Assembly: GCA_947478465.1 (NCBI GenBank)
Contig: CANJWH010000004.1
Span: 35,102-99,101 of the forward strand
DNA length: 64,000 nt
DNA from: Bacteroidota bacterium
Lineage (GTDB): Bacteria; Bacteroidota; Bacteroidia; SXHM01
Direction of reading: 5' to 3'
The translations under genes were made by a program, and so were the position numbers. The notes below the pieces were generated by a model. That model was not told where the DNA came from, searched no databases, and worked only from the letters and a program-made list of their open reading frames with translations. This document shows, in pieces, positions 1 to 9,280 of this stretch (the first letter of the stretch is position 1; every line of letters begins with the position of its first letter).

Positions 1-1
1 T

Positions 2-244
2 CCTTTACTATCAGAAGCGTGTCTGGATGGCGTTATGCGGATGGTGATGCTTTCTGTTGCAAAGAATGCTGGTATTGAATTGAAAGAAGTAACTATAGAA
101 GAAAATTTTCTTAATGATGCAGATGAACTTTGGTTGACCAGTGCATCGCGTGGCATACGTTGGGTGAAGAACTGTGAAGCGAAAACATTTGGAAATAAAA
201 GGGCTCAGGAGTTTGTTACGTTGCTGAACTCTTTTTCCAGATAG
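2..244 (+). CDS. Aminotransferase class IV (branched-chain aminotransferase / aminodeoxychorismate lyase-like), C-terminal fragment, 5' truncated by window
   Basis: Frame 2 is open from the window edge: PLLSEACLDGVMRMVMLSVAKNAGIELKEV...ADELWLTSASRGIRWV; the 'SEACLDGVMR' and 'ELWLTSASRGI' patterns are typical of fold-type IV aminotransferases. Confidence 0.8.
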   Translation, partial: PLLSEACLDGVMRMVMLSVAKNAGIELKEVTIEENFLNDADELWLTSASRGIRWVKNCEAKTFGNKRAQEFVTLLNSFSR

Positions 245-1742
245 CTTTCCACGTTTCCCCCATTCCCTCAATAATATCCATAGCCGTCATTCCTTCTTCG
301 CTCATTTTCTCTGCAGCAATATCTCCTGCAACACCGTGTAAGTAAACTCCCAATACACTTGCTTCATAGGGTTTGTAGCCTTGTGCAAGTAAACCGCAGA
401 TAATGCCGGTAAGCACATCACCGCTGCCTCCGGTTGCCATGCCGGAATTGCCCGTTGAGTTGAAGTAAACACTTCCGTCAGGGAATGCAATGCTAGTATG
501 CGCACCTTTTAAAACAATATAAAACCCATAATTCATGGCCATTTCGCGTTGCAGCTTTAATCGTTCAAAACTATTATCACTTTTACCAAACAGCCGTTCA
601 AACTCTTTTGGATGTGGAGTAAGAATACTTCCGCCACGAATGAAAGGAAACCACGTTTTGTTTTCAGCAATTATATTGAGTGCATCGGCATCAAACACCG
701 TATTTACTGTGGTATCCTGTATCATTAATTTTAATGCTCTTACTGTGTCAGCGTCATTACCAATGCCCGGACCAACAGCAACGGCATTGCAGTTTCCTGT
801 TTTTATCCGTCCTGAAATATGTGTTTCATTTACATCGGTTTCGCACATGGCTTCTGGCACTGTGGATTGTAACACTGTATAACCGCAATTTGGAATATGT
901 GCTGAAACAAGCCCTGCGCCTGCCCGCAACGCGCTTTTTACAGCCAATACCGCTGCACCCATTTTACCTTTGCTACCGGCAATAATCAGGGCGTGACCAT
1001 ACGTCCCTTTGTGCGAAAATTTATCCCGCTTTTTCAGAAGGGGTAAAATATTTTCTTCTGTTAAATAATGATAATTGGTAGTTGTTTGTGCAATAAATTC
1101 CGTGCTCAATCCAATAGGCAATACCTGCCATTCACCAACAAATGGTGCGTTTTCCGGGAAAAGAAAAGCAAGTTTCGGTAATTCAAATGTTAAGGTGTAA
1201 TCTGCACAGATTACCTTTCCTCTGTTGGATGAATTGTCTTCTGCATAAAGCCCCGTAGGAATATCAATGGAGATTACAGATGCATTTGATTTATTGATGT
1301 TTTCAACTGTATCACTTAATAATCCGGATAATAATTTTGATAAACCTGTCCCTAACAAAGCATCAATAACAATAATGTCTGAAGTAATTTCGGGAAGTTC
1401 GTTGCTTACTGAAATATCAATTAAATCAATATTCTTACTCTTATTAAGACGTTCATGGTTAATGGAGAAATCGGGTGATGTTTTATCGTTGTGGCGGATA
1501 ACAAATACTTTGATTTTATAATATTTTGCGGTGTTAAGAATACGAGCAATAGCCAATCCATCACCGCCATTGTTGCCTGTTCCGCAAAAGAAGTAAAATA
1601 CATTAAGATCCGAATAGCGGCCTGCAATCCATTCTACGCATGCGTTTGCTGCCCGCTCCATCAAATCAATAGAAGAGATGGGCTCGTGCTTTATGGTATA
1701 TGCATCGGCCTCGCGGATTTGGGAGGTGGTGAGGATTTTCAT
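216..1742 (-). CDS. nnrD/nnrE: Bifunctional NAD(P)H-hydrate repair enzyme (epimerase + ADP/ATP-dependent dehydratase)
   Basis: 508 aa; YjeF_N region (FFCGTGNNGGDGLAIAR) followed by carbohydrate kinase-like dehydratase domain (GTYGHALIIAGSKGKMGAA, TPHPKEFERLFG, NSGMATGGSGDVLTGII). Confidence 0.95.
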   Translation of the reverse strand: MKILTTSQIREADAYTIKHEPISSIDLMERAANACVEWIAGRYSDLNVFYFFCGTGNNGGDGLAIARILNTAKYYKIKVFVIRHNDKTSPDFSINHERLNKSKNIDLIDISVSNELPEITSDIIVIDALLGTGLSKLLSGLLSDTVENINKSNASVISIDIPTGLYAEDNSSNRGKVICADYTLTFELPKLAFLFPENAPFVGEWQVLPIGLSTEFIAQTTTNYHYLTEENILPLLKKRDKFSHKGTYGHALIIAGSKGKMGAAVLAVKSALRAGAGLVSAHIPNCGYTVLQSTVPEAMCETDVNETHISGRIKTGNCNAVAVGPGIGNDADTVRALKLMIQDTTVNTVFDADALNIIAENKTWFPFIRGGSILTPHPKEFERLFGKSDNSFERLKLQREMAMNYGFYIVLKGAHTSIAFPDGSVYFNSTGNSGMATGGSGDVLTGIICGLLAQGYKPYEASVLGVYLHGVAGDIAAEKMSEEGMTAMDIIEGMGETWKAIWKKSSAT

Positions 1743-1776
1743 GTTTGCAGCGAAGTTAAAGATTTACTTTTGTTGC

Positions 1777-1842
1777 TCGTCACTCTGAACTTGTTTCAGT
1801 GTCTTAGTTTTTTAGATGCTGAAATAAATTCAGCATGACGAT
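1777..1842. repeat. Dispersed imperfect palindrome, copy 1
   Basis: tcgtcactctgaacttgtttcagtgtcttagttttttagatgctgaaataaattcagcatgacga; arms pair with each other and match the copies at 10797 and 39806. Confidence 0.75.
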
Positions 1843-1853
1843 AATTCTAATTT

Positions 1854-2324
1854 ATGCGCAAATTTCGCAAAGCAAGTAATACGGTTTATCATTTAACTCT
1901 TTTTGAGAAAAGAAGAGCTACTGCTGAAATGCCTTTGAGGCTGGGTTTTGAGCTACATAATGATAAGGTATATGCAAATCTTAATATTCCTTTTGTTATT
2001 CGTTATGTGGCGCGTGCTTCTTCTATTAAAAGCACTAAAAACAAGAACAGTTGCGGCATTCAACACATTACTGATTTCAAAATCGGACGTTTTTTCAGAA
2101 TAGGTTTTGACAGCTACAAAGGCGAGTTTGCTATACTTTTTCCTTTCCTGAAGTTATGGTTTCAGTGCGATTTTCTTAGTAACAACTTCAGGCAGTTCGG
2201 GAGGTTTTCTATTCTTATTTTTTTGCTGAAGATAAAATGGAATGAGTTTACATTCCGTATAGGATTGCTGGGGTTTAGATTTAGTATGAGATTTTTTTTA
2301 CCACTAAGTACACAAGATCACTAA
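1854..2324 (+). CDS. Uncharacterised 156-aa ORF, Phe-rich, possibly spurious
   Basis: Only long ORF in this 0.55-kb gap; no recognisable domain; C-terminus runs into an inverted repeat. Confidence 0.3.
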   Translation: MRKFRKASNTVYHLTLFEKRRATAEMPLRLGFELHNDKVYANLNIPFVIRYVARASSIKSTKNKNSCGIQHITDFKIGRFFRIGFDSYKGEFAILFPFLKLWFQCDFLSNNFRQFGRFSILIFLLKIKWNEFTFRIGLLGFRFSMRFFLPLSTQDH

Positions 2325-2385
2325 GTTGTGTTCTTTGGATGAAAACCTGAAATTGAACTTTAGTGAACTTAGTGCTCTAATTGGT
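2301..2385. repeat. Imperfect inverted repeat of 'CACTAAG'-type units
   Basis: ccactaagtacacaagatcactaagtt ... aactttagtgaacttagtgctctaattgg; right half is approximately the reverse complement of the left half. Confidence 0.5.
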
Positions 2386-2393
2386 GAGAGTAA

Positions 2394-3584
2394 TTACTTA
2401 AACGGATTCGAAAACTTAGGGTCACGCATTAACTCATAATCCGTAAGGGTTTGCATAAAAGCAACCAATGCACGTTTCTGAGTTTCGGTAAGGTTTAGTT
2501 TTCTTGGATTACCAAAATCAAAACTGCCACCACCTGGTAAAGGATCAATAACAGGGATGCCGTTTCCACTGCCATCGCCTTCAAGGAAAATACCACCGCC
2601 TCCTTCGGTTAAGCGGTAATCAAGATTGCGGTGTTTTTTTACGCCTGTGTTGTAGTGCTCTATTACTTCTTCTAAAGTGTTAAAACGTCCATCGTGCATG
2701 TAAGGCGCTGTTACCGCCACATTGCGCAGTGAAGGAACTTTAAATAAGCCATCAAATGAAGGATCCTGATTTGCTAATAAATCACCCATTCCATTATCGG
2801 TATAATTGTCGTCCAGACCAATGTTGGCGGCTGATGTTCCCCAACCATTTAAATTATTTCCGTTGTGGCAACCCTGACAAGGCATATCCCAACTAAAGAA
2901 TAAATCTTTACCCATTCTTTCAAGAGTGCTGAAGTTTTCAAAATTAATGGCCATGCCAACATCGTATTTAGAACGGTACGAAACCATAGAGCGCAGAAAC
3001 TGCGACAGCGCCATAGCAATACGTTCACGGGTTATTTCTGTTGAGCCAAAAGCATCTTCAAAAAGCGGAGCATAGTAATCCAGTTTTCTGAGTTTTACTT
3101 CAAGGTTATCCATATTCTCAAGACCCATCTCTACGTGATTTTTTACAGGCATTAATACCTGTTCTTCCAACAGTGTAGCTCTTATATCCCAGAAATAACC
3201 GTTGCTCATGCCGGGATTGATAATGGCTGGTGAGTTGCGCGGTGTTGTTTTGCTTTCAAAGCCGGTGCTTCCTTTTGCGTTGTCGGCAAAGGCAAAGTTC
3301 TGTTTGTGGCAGGTAGCGCAGGCTACAGTGTTATTAAGTGAAAGTTTAGCATCGTAAAATAACACTCTGCCTAGGGTTGCGCCTTCATTAGTTAGCATAT
3401 TGCTGGCAGGCTGATTAAAGAAAGGGTCGCCCATCTGGCCGAAGTTCTGGTTTACATAATTGTATGGTGTTTCGGGCAGGGTAGGAGTAGAAGAACCCGT
3501 TACCGGAGTTTCTTTACGGCAGGCATTTAATATCACCATCAGCACTATTGCTGAAAGAAGAAGGATGTTGATTTTTTTTGCCAT
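2394..3584 (-). CDS. Di-haem cytochrome c peroxidase / MauG family lipoprotein
   Basis: Two CxxCH motifs (CATCH, CQGCH), lipobox-like LNAC, PSLRNVAVTAPYMHDGRFNTLEEVIEHYN motif of the CCP/MauG family. Confidence 0.93.
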   Translation of the reverse strand: MAKKINILLLSAIVLMVILNACRKETPVTGSSTPTLPETPYNYVNQNFGQMGDPFFNQPASNMLTNEGATLGRVLFYDAKLSLNNTVACATCHKQNFAFADNAKGSTGFESKTTPRNSPAIINPGMSNGYFWDIRATLLEEQVLMPVKNHVEMGLENMDNLEVKLRKLDYYAPLFEDAFGSTEITRERIAMALSQFLRSMVSYRSKYDVGMAINFENFSTLERMGKDLFFSWDMPCQGCHNGNNLNGWGTSAANIGLDDNYTDNGMGDLLANQDPSFDGLFKVPSLRNVAVTAPYMHDGRFNTLEEVIEHYNTGVKKHRNLDYRLTEGGGGIFLEGDGSGNGIPVIDPLPGGGSFDFGNPRKLNLTETQKRALVAFMQTLTDYELMRDPKFSNPFK

Positions 3585-3602
3585 GATTCAGAAATGTTGA
3601 TT

Positions 3603-4277
3603 TTATAAATTTATAGCAAGAAACAGTGATGTGGGCAAAACAAAGTTAATATTTGTTTCGCGGGTTACCTGTTTGGAGTTAAACCCGGGATTGTTCAGGA
3701 ATGTTGATTCAAACGATGATTTGCTGTTGGTGAACTGAACCGATGTTTCGGTAAAGAGGCTTATGCGTTTGGAGATATTAAACTGAATGCCCACTACCAT
3801 TGCACCTCCGTATTTGGTGGTTTTGGTAATGGTGGTTACTTCATCAGAAGGGTCGGTGGCAATTACTTTGCTTGAAATTAAATCGGTAATGGCATCGGCA
3901 CCAAAGAAGCAGAGCCAGCGCTCAGACAAAGGCTGACGGTATTCATATCCTGCGCTGAAATCAAGGGTGTAGGCATTGGTTGTGCGCGGAAGTTGTCCGG
4001 TGTTTTCAAATGTTTCTTTTTTATTGCTGTAAGTACCACCCACACCCATGCGGAAGGCATGATTTTTTGGCGAAATAAGTTTATAGGTAAGCACATAAGG
4101 GCTTACGGCAATGGTATTGTTCTGCGAAAAATTAAGAAACTGTTTGAAGAAAAACGTGGTGTTTACCCCAATCTGGCTGGTGTATTTTGCAGGTGTTTCA
4201 GCCTCCTGACAAAGCGCTTTTAAAGGTGCTGTAAAACTAAGCAGACAGGCAATACTAATCAGCAGGTATTTATGCAT
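3603..4277 (-). CDS. Secreted, probable outer-membrane beta-barrel protein
   Basis: ORF to 4340; start re-assigned to Met at 4277 (MHKYLLISIACLLSFTAPLKALCQ signal peptide). A -7 like element TAAATTTG (minus strand, 4295-4302) lies just upstream. Alternating beta-strand pattern. Confidence 0.65.
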   Translation of the reverse strand: MHKYLLISIACLLSFTAPLKALCQEAETPAKYTSQIGVNTTFFFKQFLNFSQNNTIAVSPYVLTYKLISPKNHAFRMGVGGTYSNKKETFENTGQLPRTTNAYTLDFSAGYEYRQPLSERWLCFFGADAITDLISSKVIATDPSDEVTTITKTTKYGGAMVVGIQFNISKRISLFTETSVQFTNSKSSFESTFLNNPGFNSKQVTRETNINFVLPTSLFLAINL

Positions 4278-4548
4278 AAGATTGATTTGGGTAACAAATT
4301 TAGGAAATTTAGTGCTGATACTCAGATAATTGTTTGCCAATTTTATACAAGGCTGAGTTTATTATTATACAAATAGGATTGAGGTATTATATGAAAATCG
4401 GATACTAATTATGCATAGGTGGATAGCTATTATCCACACCCGATAGATATATTATATATGGATTTTAGGTGATTTGATTTTCAATTTTTCGATGTTGTTT
4501 TTTAAGTTCTTCTATAGTAAATTAAACCATTTTGCATTTGCCTATTCA

Positions 4549-4556
4549 TAGCTTTG
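4549..4556 (+). promoter_or_regulatory. Bacteroidota-type -7 element TAGCTTTG upstream of beta-helix protein
   Basis: TAnnTTTG match about 20 bp before the ATG at 4577; argues against the upstream TTG start at 4532. Confidence 0.5.
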
Positions 4557-4576
4557 TAAAACCAATACACATGACT

Positions 4577-6748
4577 ATGAAATCCTTTTCTTCTTTTATA
4601 TACGCAGCACTTATCAGCAATGCGCTGTTTGCTGGCAACCATTATGTATCTTCTGTAAACGGAAGCACGGTAGGCACGGGTACACAAGGTAATCCGTATA
4701 AAAATCTGTCGCAGGTTGGCACGATTGCAGCAGGTGATACTGTTTTTCTTGAATGCGGAAGTTTGTTTCGCGAAACACTTACCCTGTTCAGCGGAGGAAC
4801 TTCGGGAGCACGTATTGTAATAACCAATTACGGCAGCGGAGCAAAACCCGTTATCAGCGGGGCAGATACAGTTCAAAACTGGACACAGGACGGAACTAAA
4901 TATTATGCAACATTCAGCGGCACGGTAAAAAATTTCTTTGCCAATAACAAAGAACAGATTATTGCCCGCACACCCAATGAAGGAATTTATTATCAATTGG
5001 ATTCTGCACAAACAACGTATCTTAAAGATGCAGCCCTTACACAAACAAATGGCTACTGGAATGGGGCAAAAGTTTGTGTTCATACTGCACAATGGTGCTG
5101 GGAAAAATCAACAGTATCAACTTATCAGAACGGTCAGGTAAATTATTCACCTGCGCTAACACTTTCTGCCATTGGCGGCTATGGCTATTTTTTCTACGAC
5201 AAGGATTCATGCCTGAATGCTGCAAAGGAATGGTATTACGACAGTGTAAATTCTAAACTCTGGTTTATTCCAGCAAACGGAACTGCTGACGAATTATTTT
5301 GTGAAGCATCAGTGCGTAATGCAGGAATTCTTTTGCAGAACAATGCGCATTATGTTACCATCAGCGGAATACGATTTGAAAAGCAAGGCAATGCTGGCGT
5401 GCAAACAAGTAATCAGACACAGCACGCAATTGTCAGAGATTGTGAGTTTTTCGGACAGTATAATTACGGGGTATATACACGCGGCAAATATCATCTGATT
5501 GAAAACTGCCGCTTTGATGAAGTAGACGGGCATGGAGTTGATATAAATGCAGCAGGAAACACAGAGGTAAGTCATTGTAGTTTTAAAAATATAGGTCAAT
5601 TCCGCAACAGTGGTATTGGAGGACAAGCCAATCTTTCTGCCATAGCAGTAAACTTTGCCGACTCCTGTTACCTGCATCATAACACCATTGACAGTGTAGG
5701 CTATTGCGGTATCAGTTGTGACGGAGCATATTCTGTTGTAGAGAAAAATACTGCATCGCATTGCATGTTACTGAATAATGATGGGGCACCATTTAAAGCT
5801 TTTGGCGGATTATCGCACAACACTGTTTTCAGGAATAACATTGCTTACGATACACAAGGCAATATAGATGGAACATACAACGGAACATTTGAAACCCCGG
5901 GCTTGTATTTCGATAATTATGTAAATAACAACACGTTTGAAAATAACACCGTTTACAATATACCCCAGAAAGGTATTTTTCAAAACAGCGGCAGCAGTGA
6001 TAATAGTATTATTGGCAATGTGGTTTTCGGAAGCACAGTTGGTCTTGATATTAACGGTGGTTTTCAGGTAAATGATACACTCAACAGAATAGAAGTAAAG
6101 CAAAATGTTTTATGTGCGTTAAACTCCTCCTCTTATCCACTGCGTCAGATTGATTATTTTAATCCGAATGTTTTTGAGCAAGGTGTGCTTGACAGTAATT
6201 ATTATTTTCAGCCCTATGCTGCAAACCATGCGGTGCTGCGTCCGCAGGGCACTCCGCAAAACAATACACTTGCGGTCTGGCAGAGTTTCAGCGGACAGGA
6301 TGAGCACACAAAAAATGCCTTTGCCGGTTACAATACTTTGAGCATGATACCCGAATTGTTTGTCAATCCGACTGACAATGATTCTGTTTTTCAACTCATT
6401 AATTTGTATCTTGATTTAGATAGTAATGTTGTTTGCGGCAGCATTACTGTTAGTGCTTATTATTCAAAAGTGCTTATCAATACAGGTCAGGCATGTATAA
6501 CATCAATAGGGGATGAAGTAAACCAAATTAGGTTTACTGTTTTTCCTAATCCGGCAGACGATAAGATTACATTGGTATGCAGCGGTACATTAATCAATAC
6601 GCCAATGAATTTGATTGACATAAATGGAAGAACAATACTGTCGCAACTGGTTTCAACACCATTAACCGAAGTTAATGTCAGTAACCTTTTGCCGGGAATT
6701 TACTTCGTGCAGATCAGCAACGAAGTAAGGAAAATAATAATAGAGTAA
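4577..6748 (+). CDS. Secreted right-handed parallel beta-helix protein with T9SS type A C-terminal sorting domain
   Basis: Signal peptide MKSFSSFIYAALISNALFA; repeated N-rich beta-helix rungs (NNTFENNTVYN, GIFQNSGSSDNSIIGN); C-terminal FPNPADDKITLVCSG...LLPGIYFVQISNEVRKIIIE. Confidence 0.88.
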   Translation: MKSFSSFIYAALISNALFAGNHYVSSVNGSTVGTGTQGNPYKNLSQVGTIAAGDTVFLECGSLFRETLTLFSGGTSGARIVITNYGSGAKPVISGADTVQNWTQDGTKYYATFSGTVKNFFANNKEQIIARTPNEGIYYQLDSAQTTYLKDAALTQTNGYWNGAKVCVHTAQWCWEKSTVSTYQNGQVNYSPALTLSAIGGYGYFFYDKDSCLNAAKEWYYDSVNSKLWFIPANGTADELFCEASVRNAGILLQNNAHYVTISGIRFEKQGNAGVQTSNQTQHAIVRDCEFFGQYNYGVYTRGKYHLIENCRFDEVDGHGVDINAAGNTEVSHCSFKNIGQFRNSGIGGQANLSAIAVNFADSCYLHHNTIDSVGYCGISCDGAYSVVEKNTASHCMLLNNDGAPFKAFGGLSHNTVFRNNIAYDTQGNIDGTYNGTFETPGLYFDNYVNNNTFENNTVYNIPQKGIFQNSGSSDNSIIGNVVFGSTVGLDINGGFQVNDTLNRIEVKQNVLCALNSSSYPLRQIDYFNPNVFEQGVLDSNYYFQPYAANHAVLRPQGTPQNNTLAVWQSFSGQDEHTKNAFAGYNTLSMIPELFVNPTDNDSVFQLINLYLDLDSNVVCGSITVSAYYSKVLINTGQACITSIGDEVNQIRFTVFPNPADDKITLVCSGTLINTPMNLIDINGRTILSQLVSTPLTEVNVSNLLPGIYFVQISNEVRKIIIE

Positions 6749-6757
6749 ATTGGAATT

Positions 6758-7381
6758 CTAGTATCCCGATTGCTGCTTGATAGCCTGAGCTACTTCGTTT
6801 TCCAGCGGGTCGTAGATAAACATGGCGCGCATTTCATTGTTTTCAGTAAGAAAGTCAATACCGCTTTGCAAATACAAGTATTCACCAACGTATTTTTCCT
6901 GAATGATTTCAGGATGTCCCATAGCAGTTTTAATTTTTTGTCCTGAACTGTGGAAGCTGATGTTGTTGCCTGCAGTGAATTTGCTGTAAAGTGCATCGTC
7001 ATAACCATAAGAGGTAAGTACTATATACACTAAATGATTGTTACGGAAGTAAAGTTTATAAACGGGATATTCAATATTTGCCTCGCAGTCGTTTTTATAT
7101 TTGAAAACACGGTCGTAGTGTGTATTGTAACATAACTCCTGACTAATATTTTTGCCGAATTTCACCACTTCTTCGTCCTGTTCTTGCTGGTAACTGCGCG
7201 ATTTTTCGGGAAGTCCAAGTAGTTCAATTGCTTTCTCAGATGAGATACCCAATACTAATTCGCCAACACCTTTGCCGGGTGTAACTTTAGTATAACTGAT
7301 AGCACTTGATTTGCCTTTGTTTTGTGCCGTTGCTGCAGTAAAAACTGCTGCTAAAACTACTAGTGCTGCTAAATTCTTCAT
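6758..7381 (-). CDS. Secreted hypothetical protein
   Basis: 207 aa, signal peptide MKNLAALVVLAAVFTAATAQ; no confident domain. Confidence 0.75.
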   Translation of the reverse strand: MKNLAALVVLAAVFTAATAQNKGKSSAISYTKVTPGKGVGELVLGISSEKAIELLGLPEKSRSYQQEQDEEVVKFGKNISQELCYNTHYDRVFKYKNDCEANIEYPVYKLYFRNNHLVYIVLTSYGYDDALYSKFTAGNNISFHSSGQKIKTAMGHPEIIQEKYVGEYLYLQSGIDFLTENNEMRAMFIYDPLENEVAQAIKQQSGY

Positions 7382-7518
7382 GGTATTTAATTGAAGGGGT
7401 TTGTGCTAATTCTAACGGATGTCTATTTAAAAGGTTGCTGCTTCATCGATTAATAACCATTCCAGAGTTTGGCACGAAATTGGTTTTGCGTATATCAAAC
7501 TTAAAAACGGAGGTCAAA

Positions 7519-8220
7519 ATGAAAAATTTAATCCTTACTCTTATCATCAGTTTCAGCGTATTATCGCTAAAAGCAAATCACTACTCAAGTCTTAACCTTA
7601 TGATGGTTGACAATGCCAACTATGAAGTGATTTTTAATAACCAGTTTTTCGGTAATACAGGCAACAGTTTTACCATGAATCAGGTTTTGCCCGGTCGCTA
7701 CCCTTTAATAGTTTCAAAATATTTTCCTACCCAATGGGGATTTCAAAAGCAGGTTGTTTACAATGGACTTATTGATATTCCTGCAGGTTCTAATGTAAAT
7801 GCACGTGTTGATTGCTTCAACCATTTGCAATTAAGCTATTCACCTGTTTTTCCTGCATATCAAACTAATACACCCGGTCATTGCGGAACATCAACTTCCG
7901 GATATTACCAGCCAATGCCGGCTCAAATACCAATGGGTATGAATCCTGTTGCTTTCGGTCAACTGAAAAACACAATTAGCAATCAGTGGTTCGATAGCGG
8001 TAAACTGCAGGTAGCCAGACAAGCCATCAGCATGAACAGCCTCACTGCTGCGCAGGTGTCAGAACTGATGCAACTGTTCAGCTTTGAAAGTTCAAAACTG
8101 GAATTAGCTAAAATGGCATTTGCAAATACAGTTGATAAACAGAACTACTATATTGTAAACAACGCGTTCTGGTTCTCAAGCAGCGTAGCTGAATTAGACC
8201 AATATATCAGCCATCTTTAA
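7519..8220 (+). CDS. DUF4476 domain-containing secreted protein
   Basis: Start re-assigned to 7519 (MKNLILTLIISFSVLSLKAN); C-terminus QAISMNSLTAAQVSELMQLFSFESSKLELAKMAFANTVDKQNYYIVNNAF is typical DUF4476. Confidence 0.82.
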   Translation: MKNLILTLIISFSVLSLKANHYSSLNLMMVDNANYEVIFNNQFFGNTGNSFTMNQVLPGRYPLIVSKYFPTQWGFQKQVVYNGLIDIPAGSNVNARVDCFNHLQLSYSPVFPAYQTNTPGHCGTSTSGYYQPMPAQIPMGMNPVAFGQLKNTISNQWFDSGKLQVARQAISMNSLTAAQVSELMQLFSFESSKLELAKMAFANTVDKQNYYIVNNAFWFSSSVAELDQYISHL

Positions 8221-8236
8221 ACTATTTCACTGAACA

Positions 8237-8266
8237 TAAAAGCCCTCTGCACACGCAGGGGGCTTT
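8237..8266 (+). terminator. Rho-independent terminator-like hairpin
   Basis: aaaagccctctgc-aca-cgcagggggctttt followed by T-rich tract. Confidence 0.75.
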
Positions 8267-8306
8267 TGCTTTTAATATGCTTTACTTGAATTTGTAATTT
8301 TGCCCA

Positions 8307-8795
8307 ATGGGTTTAAGTAATTTTGAACGTATGATACAACTGGCAGAGGATACCTTTGCCACTAAAAATGATCCCGACCAGTTGGATGTAAATGAAGGGG
8401 TGTTGGAGCATTTAAAGCAAATACACCCTTCCACTGTTTCTGAATACGATGATGGCAAAGGCCCTTCAGCCTGGATTTTATTGATACCTACTACAACAGA
8501 TTTAATGAATCGTTTTCTTGAAAATAAAATTTCCGAGAAAGAACTTTACGAGCTTACCCCGCTGAAAGTCACTTATGACGCTTTGTATCTATGCTCTGCA
8601 ATGGTTTTAGACGAATACCGCAGAAAGGGAATAGCACGAAAGTTAACGTTAAAGGCAGTAGAAGAAATTTGTAAAACCCACCCGATAAAAGCCTTATTTA
8701 CCTGGGCTTTTACTAAAGAAGGTAATATGGCAGCCGAAGAACTTGCACGTGTAACTTCATTGCCATTGTTTAAACATCAGCCTAAAACCAAGTGA
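8307..8795 (+). CDS. GNAT-like acetyltransferase
   Basis: 162 aa; LCSAMVLDEYRRKGIARKLTLKAVEEI matches acetyl-CoA binding motif A. Confidence 0.65.
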   Translation: MGLSNFERMIQLAEDTFATKNDPDQLDVNEGVLEHLKQIHPSTVSEYDDGKGPSAWILLIPTTTDLMNRFLENKISEKELYELTPLKVTYDALYLCSAMVLDEYRRKGIARKLTLKAVEEICKTHPIKALFTWAFTKEGNMAAEELARVTSLPLFKHQPKTK

Positions 8796-8798
8796 TTA

Positions 8799-9251
8799 AT
8801 GAAGGCAGTCATTCAGCGTGTTTCCGAAGCATCGGTAAAAATTGAAGGAGAAATAAAAGGTCAGATAAATTCAGGTCTTGTAATCCTACTGGGCATTGAA
8901 GAAGCAGATACATTCGAAGACATTGAATGGCTTTGCGGGAAAATATGCCGGCTTAGAATTTTCGGTGATGAAAACGGAGTAATGAATTTAAGTGTTCAGG
9001 AATGTGGAGGTGACATATTGCTGATCAGCCAGTTTACATTGCATGCTTCAACTAAGAAAGGCAACCGGCCATCTTACATTAAAGCTGCGCGACCGGAAGT
9101 TGCAATTCCGCTTTATGAGGCGTTTATAAAGCAATTGGAAAAGGAATTGAATAAGCCCCTACAAACCGGAGAGTTTGGTGCCGATATGAAAGTAAGTCTT
9201 ATCAATGATGGTCCGGTTACCATTATTATTGACTCGAAAAACAGGGAATAA
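8799..9251 (+). CDS. dtd: D-aminoacyl-tRNA deacylase
   Basis: 150 aa; [46 protein letters not shown] hallmark motifs. Confidence 0.97.
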   Translation: MKAVIQRVSEASVKIEGEIKGQINSGLVILLGIEEADTFEDIEWLCGKICRLRIFGDENGVMNLSVQECGGDILLISQFTLHASTKKGNRPSYIKAARPEVAIPLYEAFIKQLEKELNKPLQTGEFGADMKVSLINDGPVTIIIDSKNRE

Positions 9252-9280
9252 AGCCTATCTTTGCGCTCCCTTTTAAGAAA

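Noticed and set aside
4407-4432. ggtggatagctattatccacacc palindrome upstream of the beta-helix gene
   Set aside because: Only 7-bp arms in AT-rich DNA; likely chance without comparative support.
4502-6394. Series of minus-strand ORFs (4502-5092, 5309-5761, 5810-6103, 6119-6394) antisense to the beta-helix gene
   Set aside because: Cys/Ile-rich shadow ORFs without domains, opposite a well-supported T9SS protein; artefacts of its repetitive low-complexity composition.
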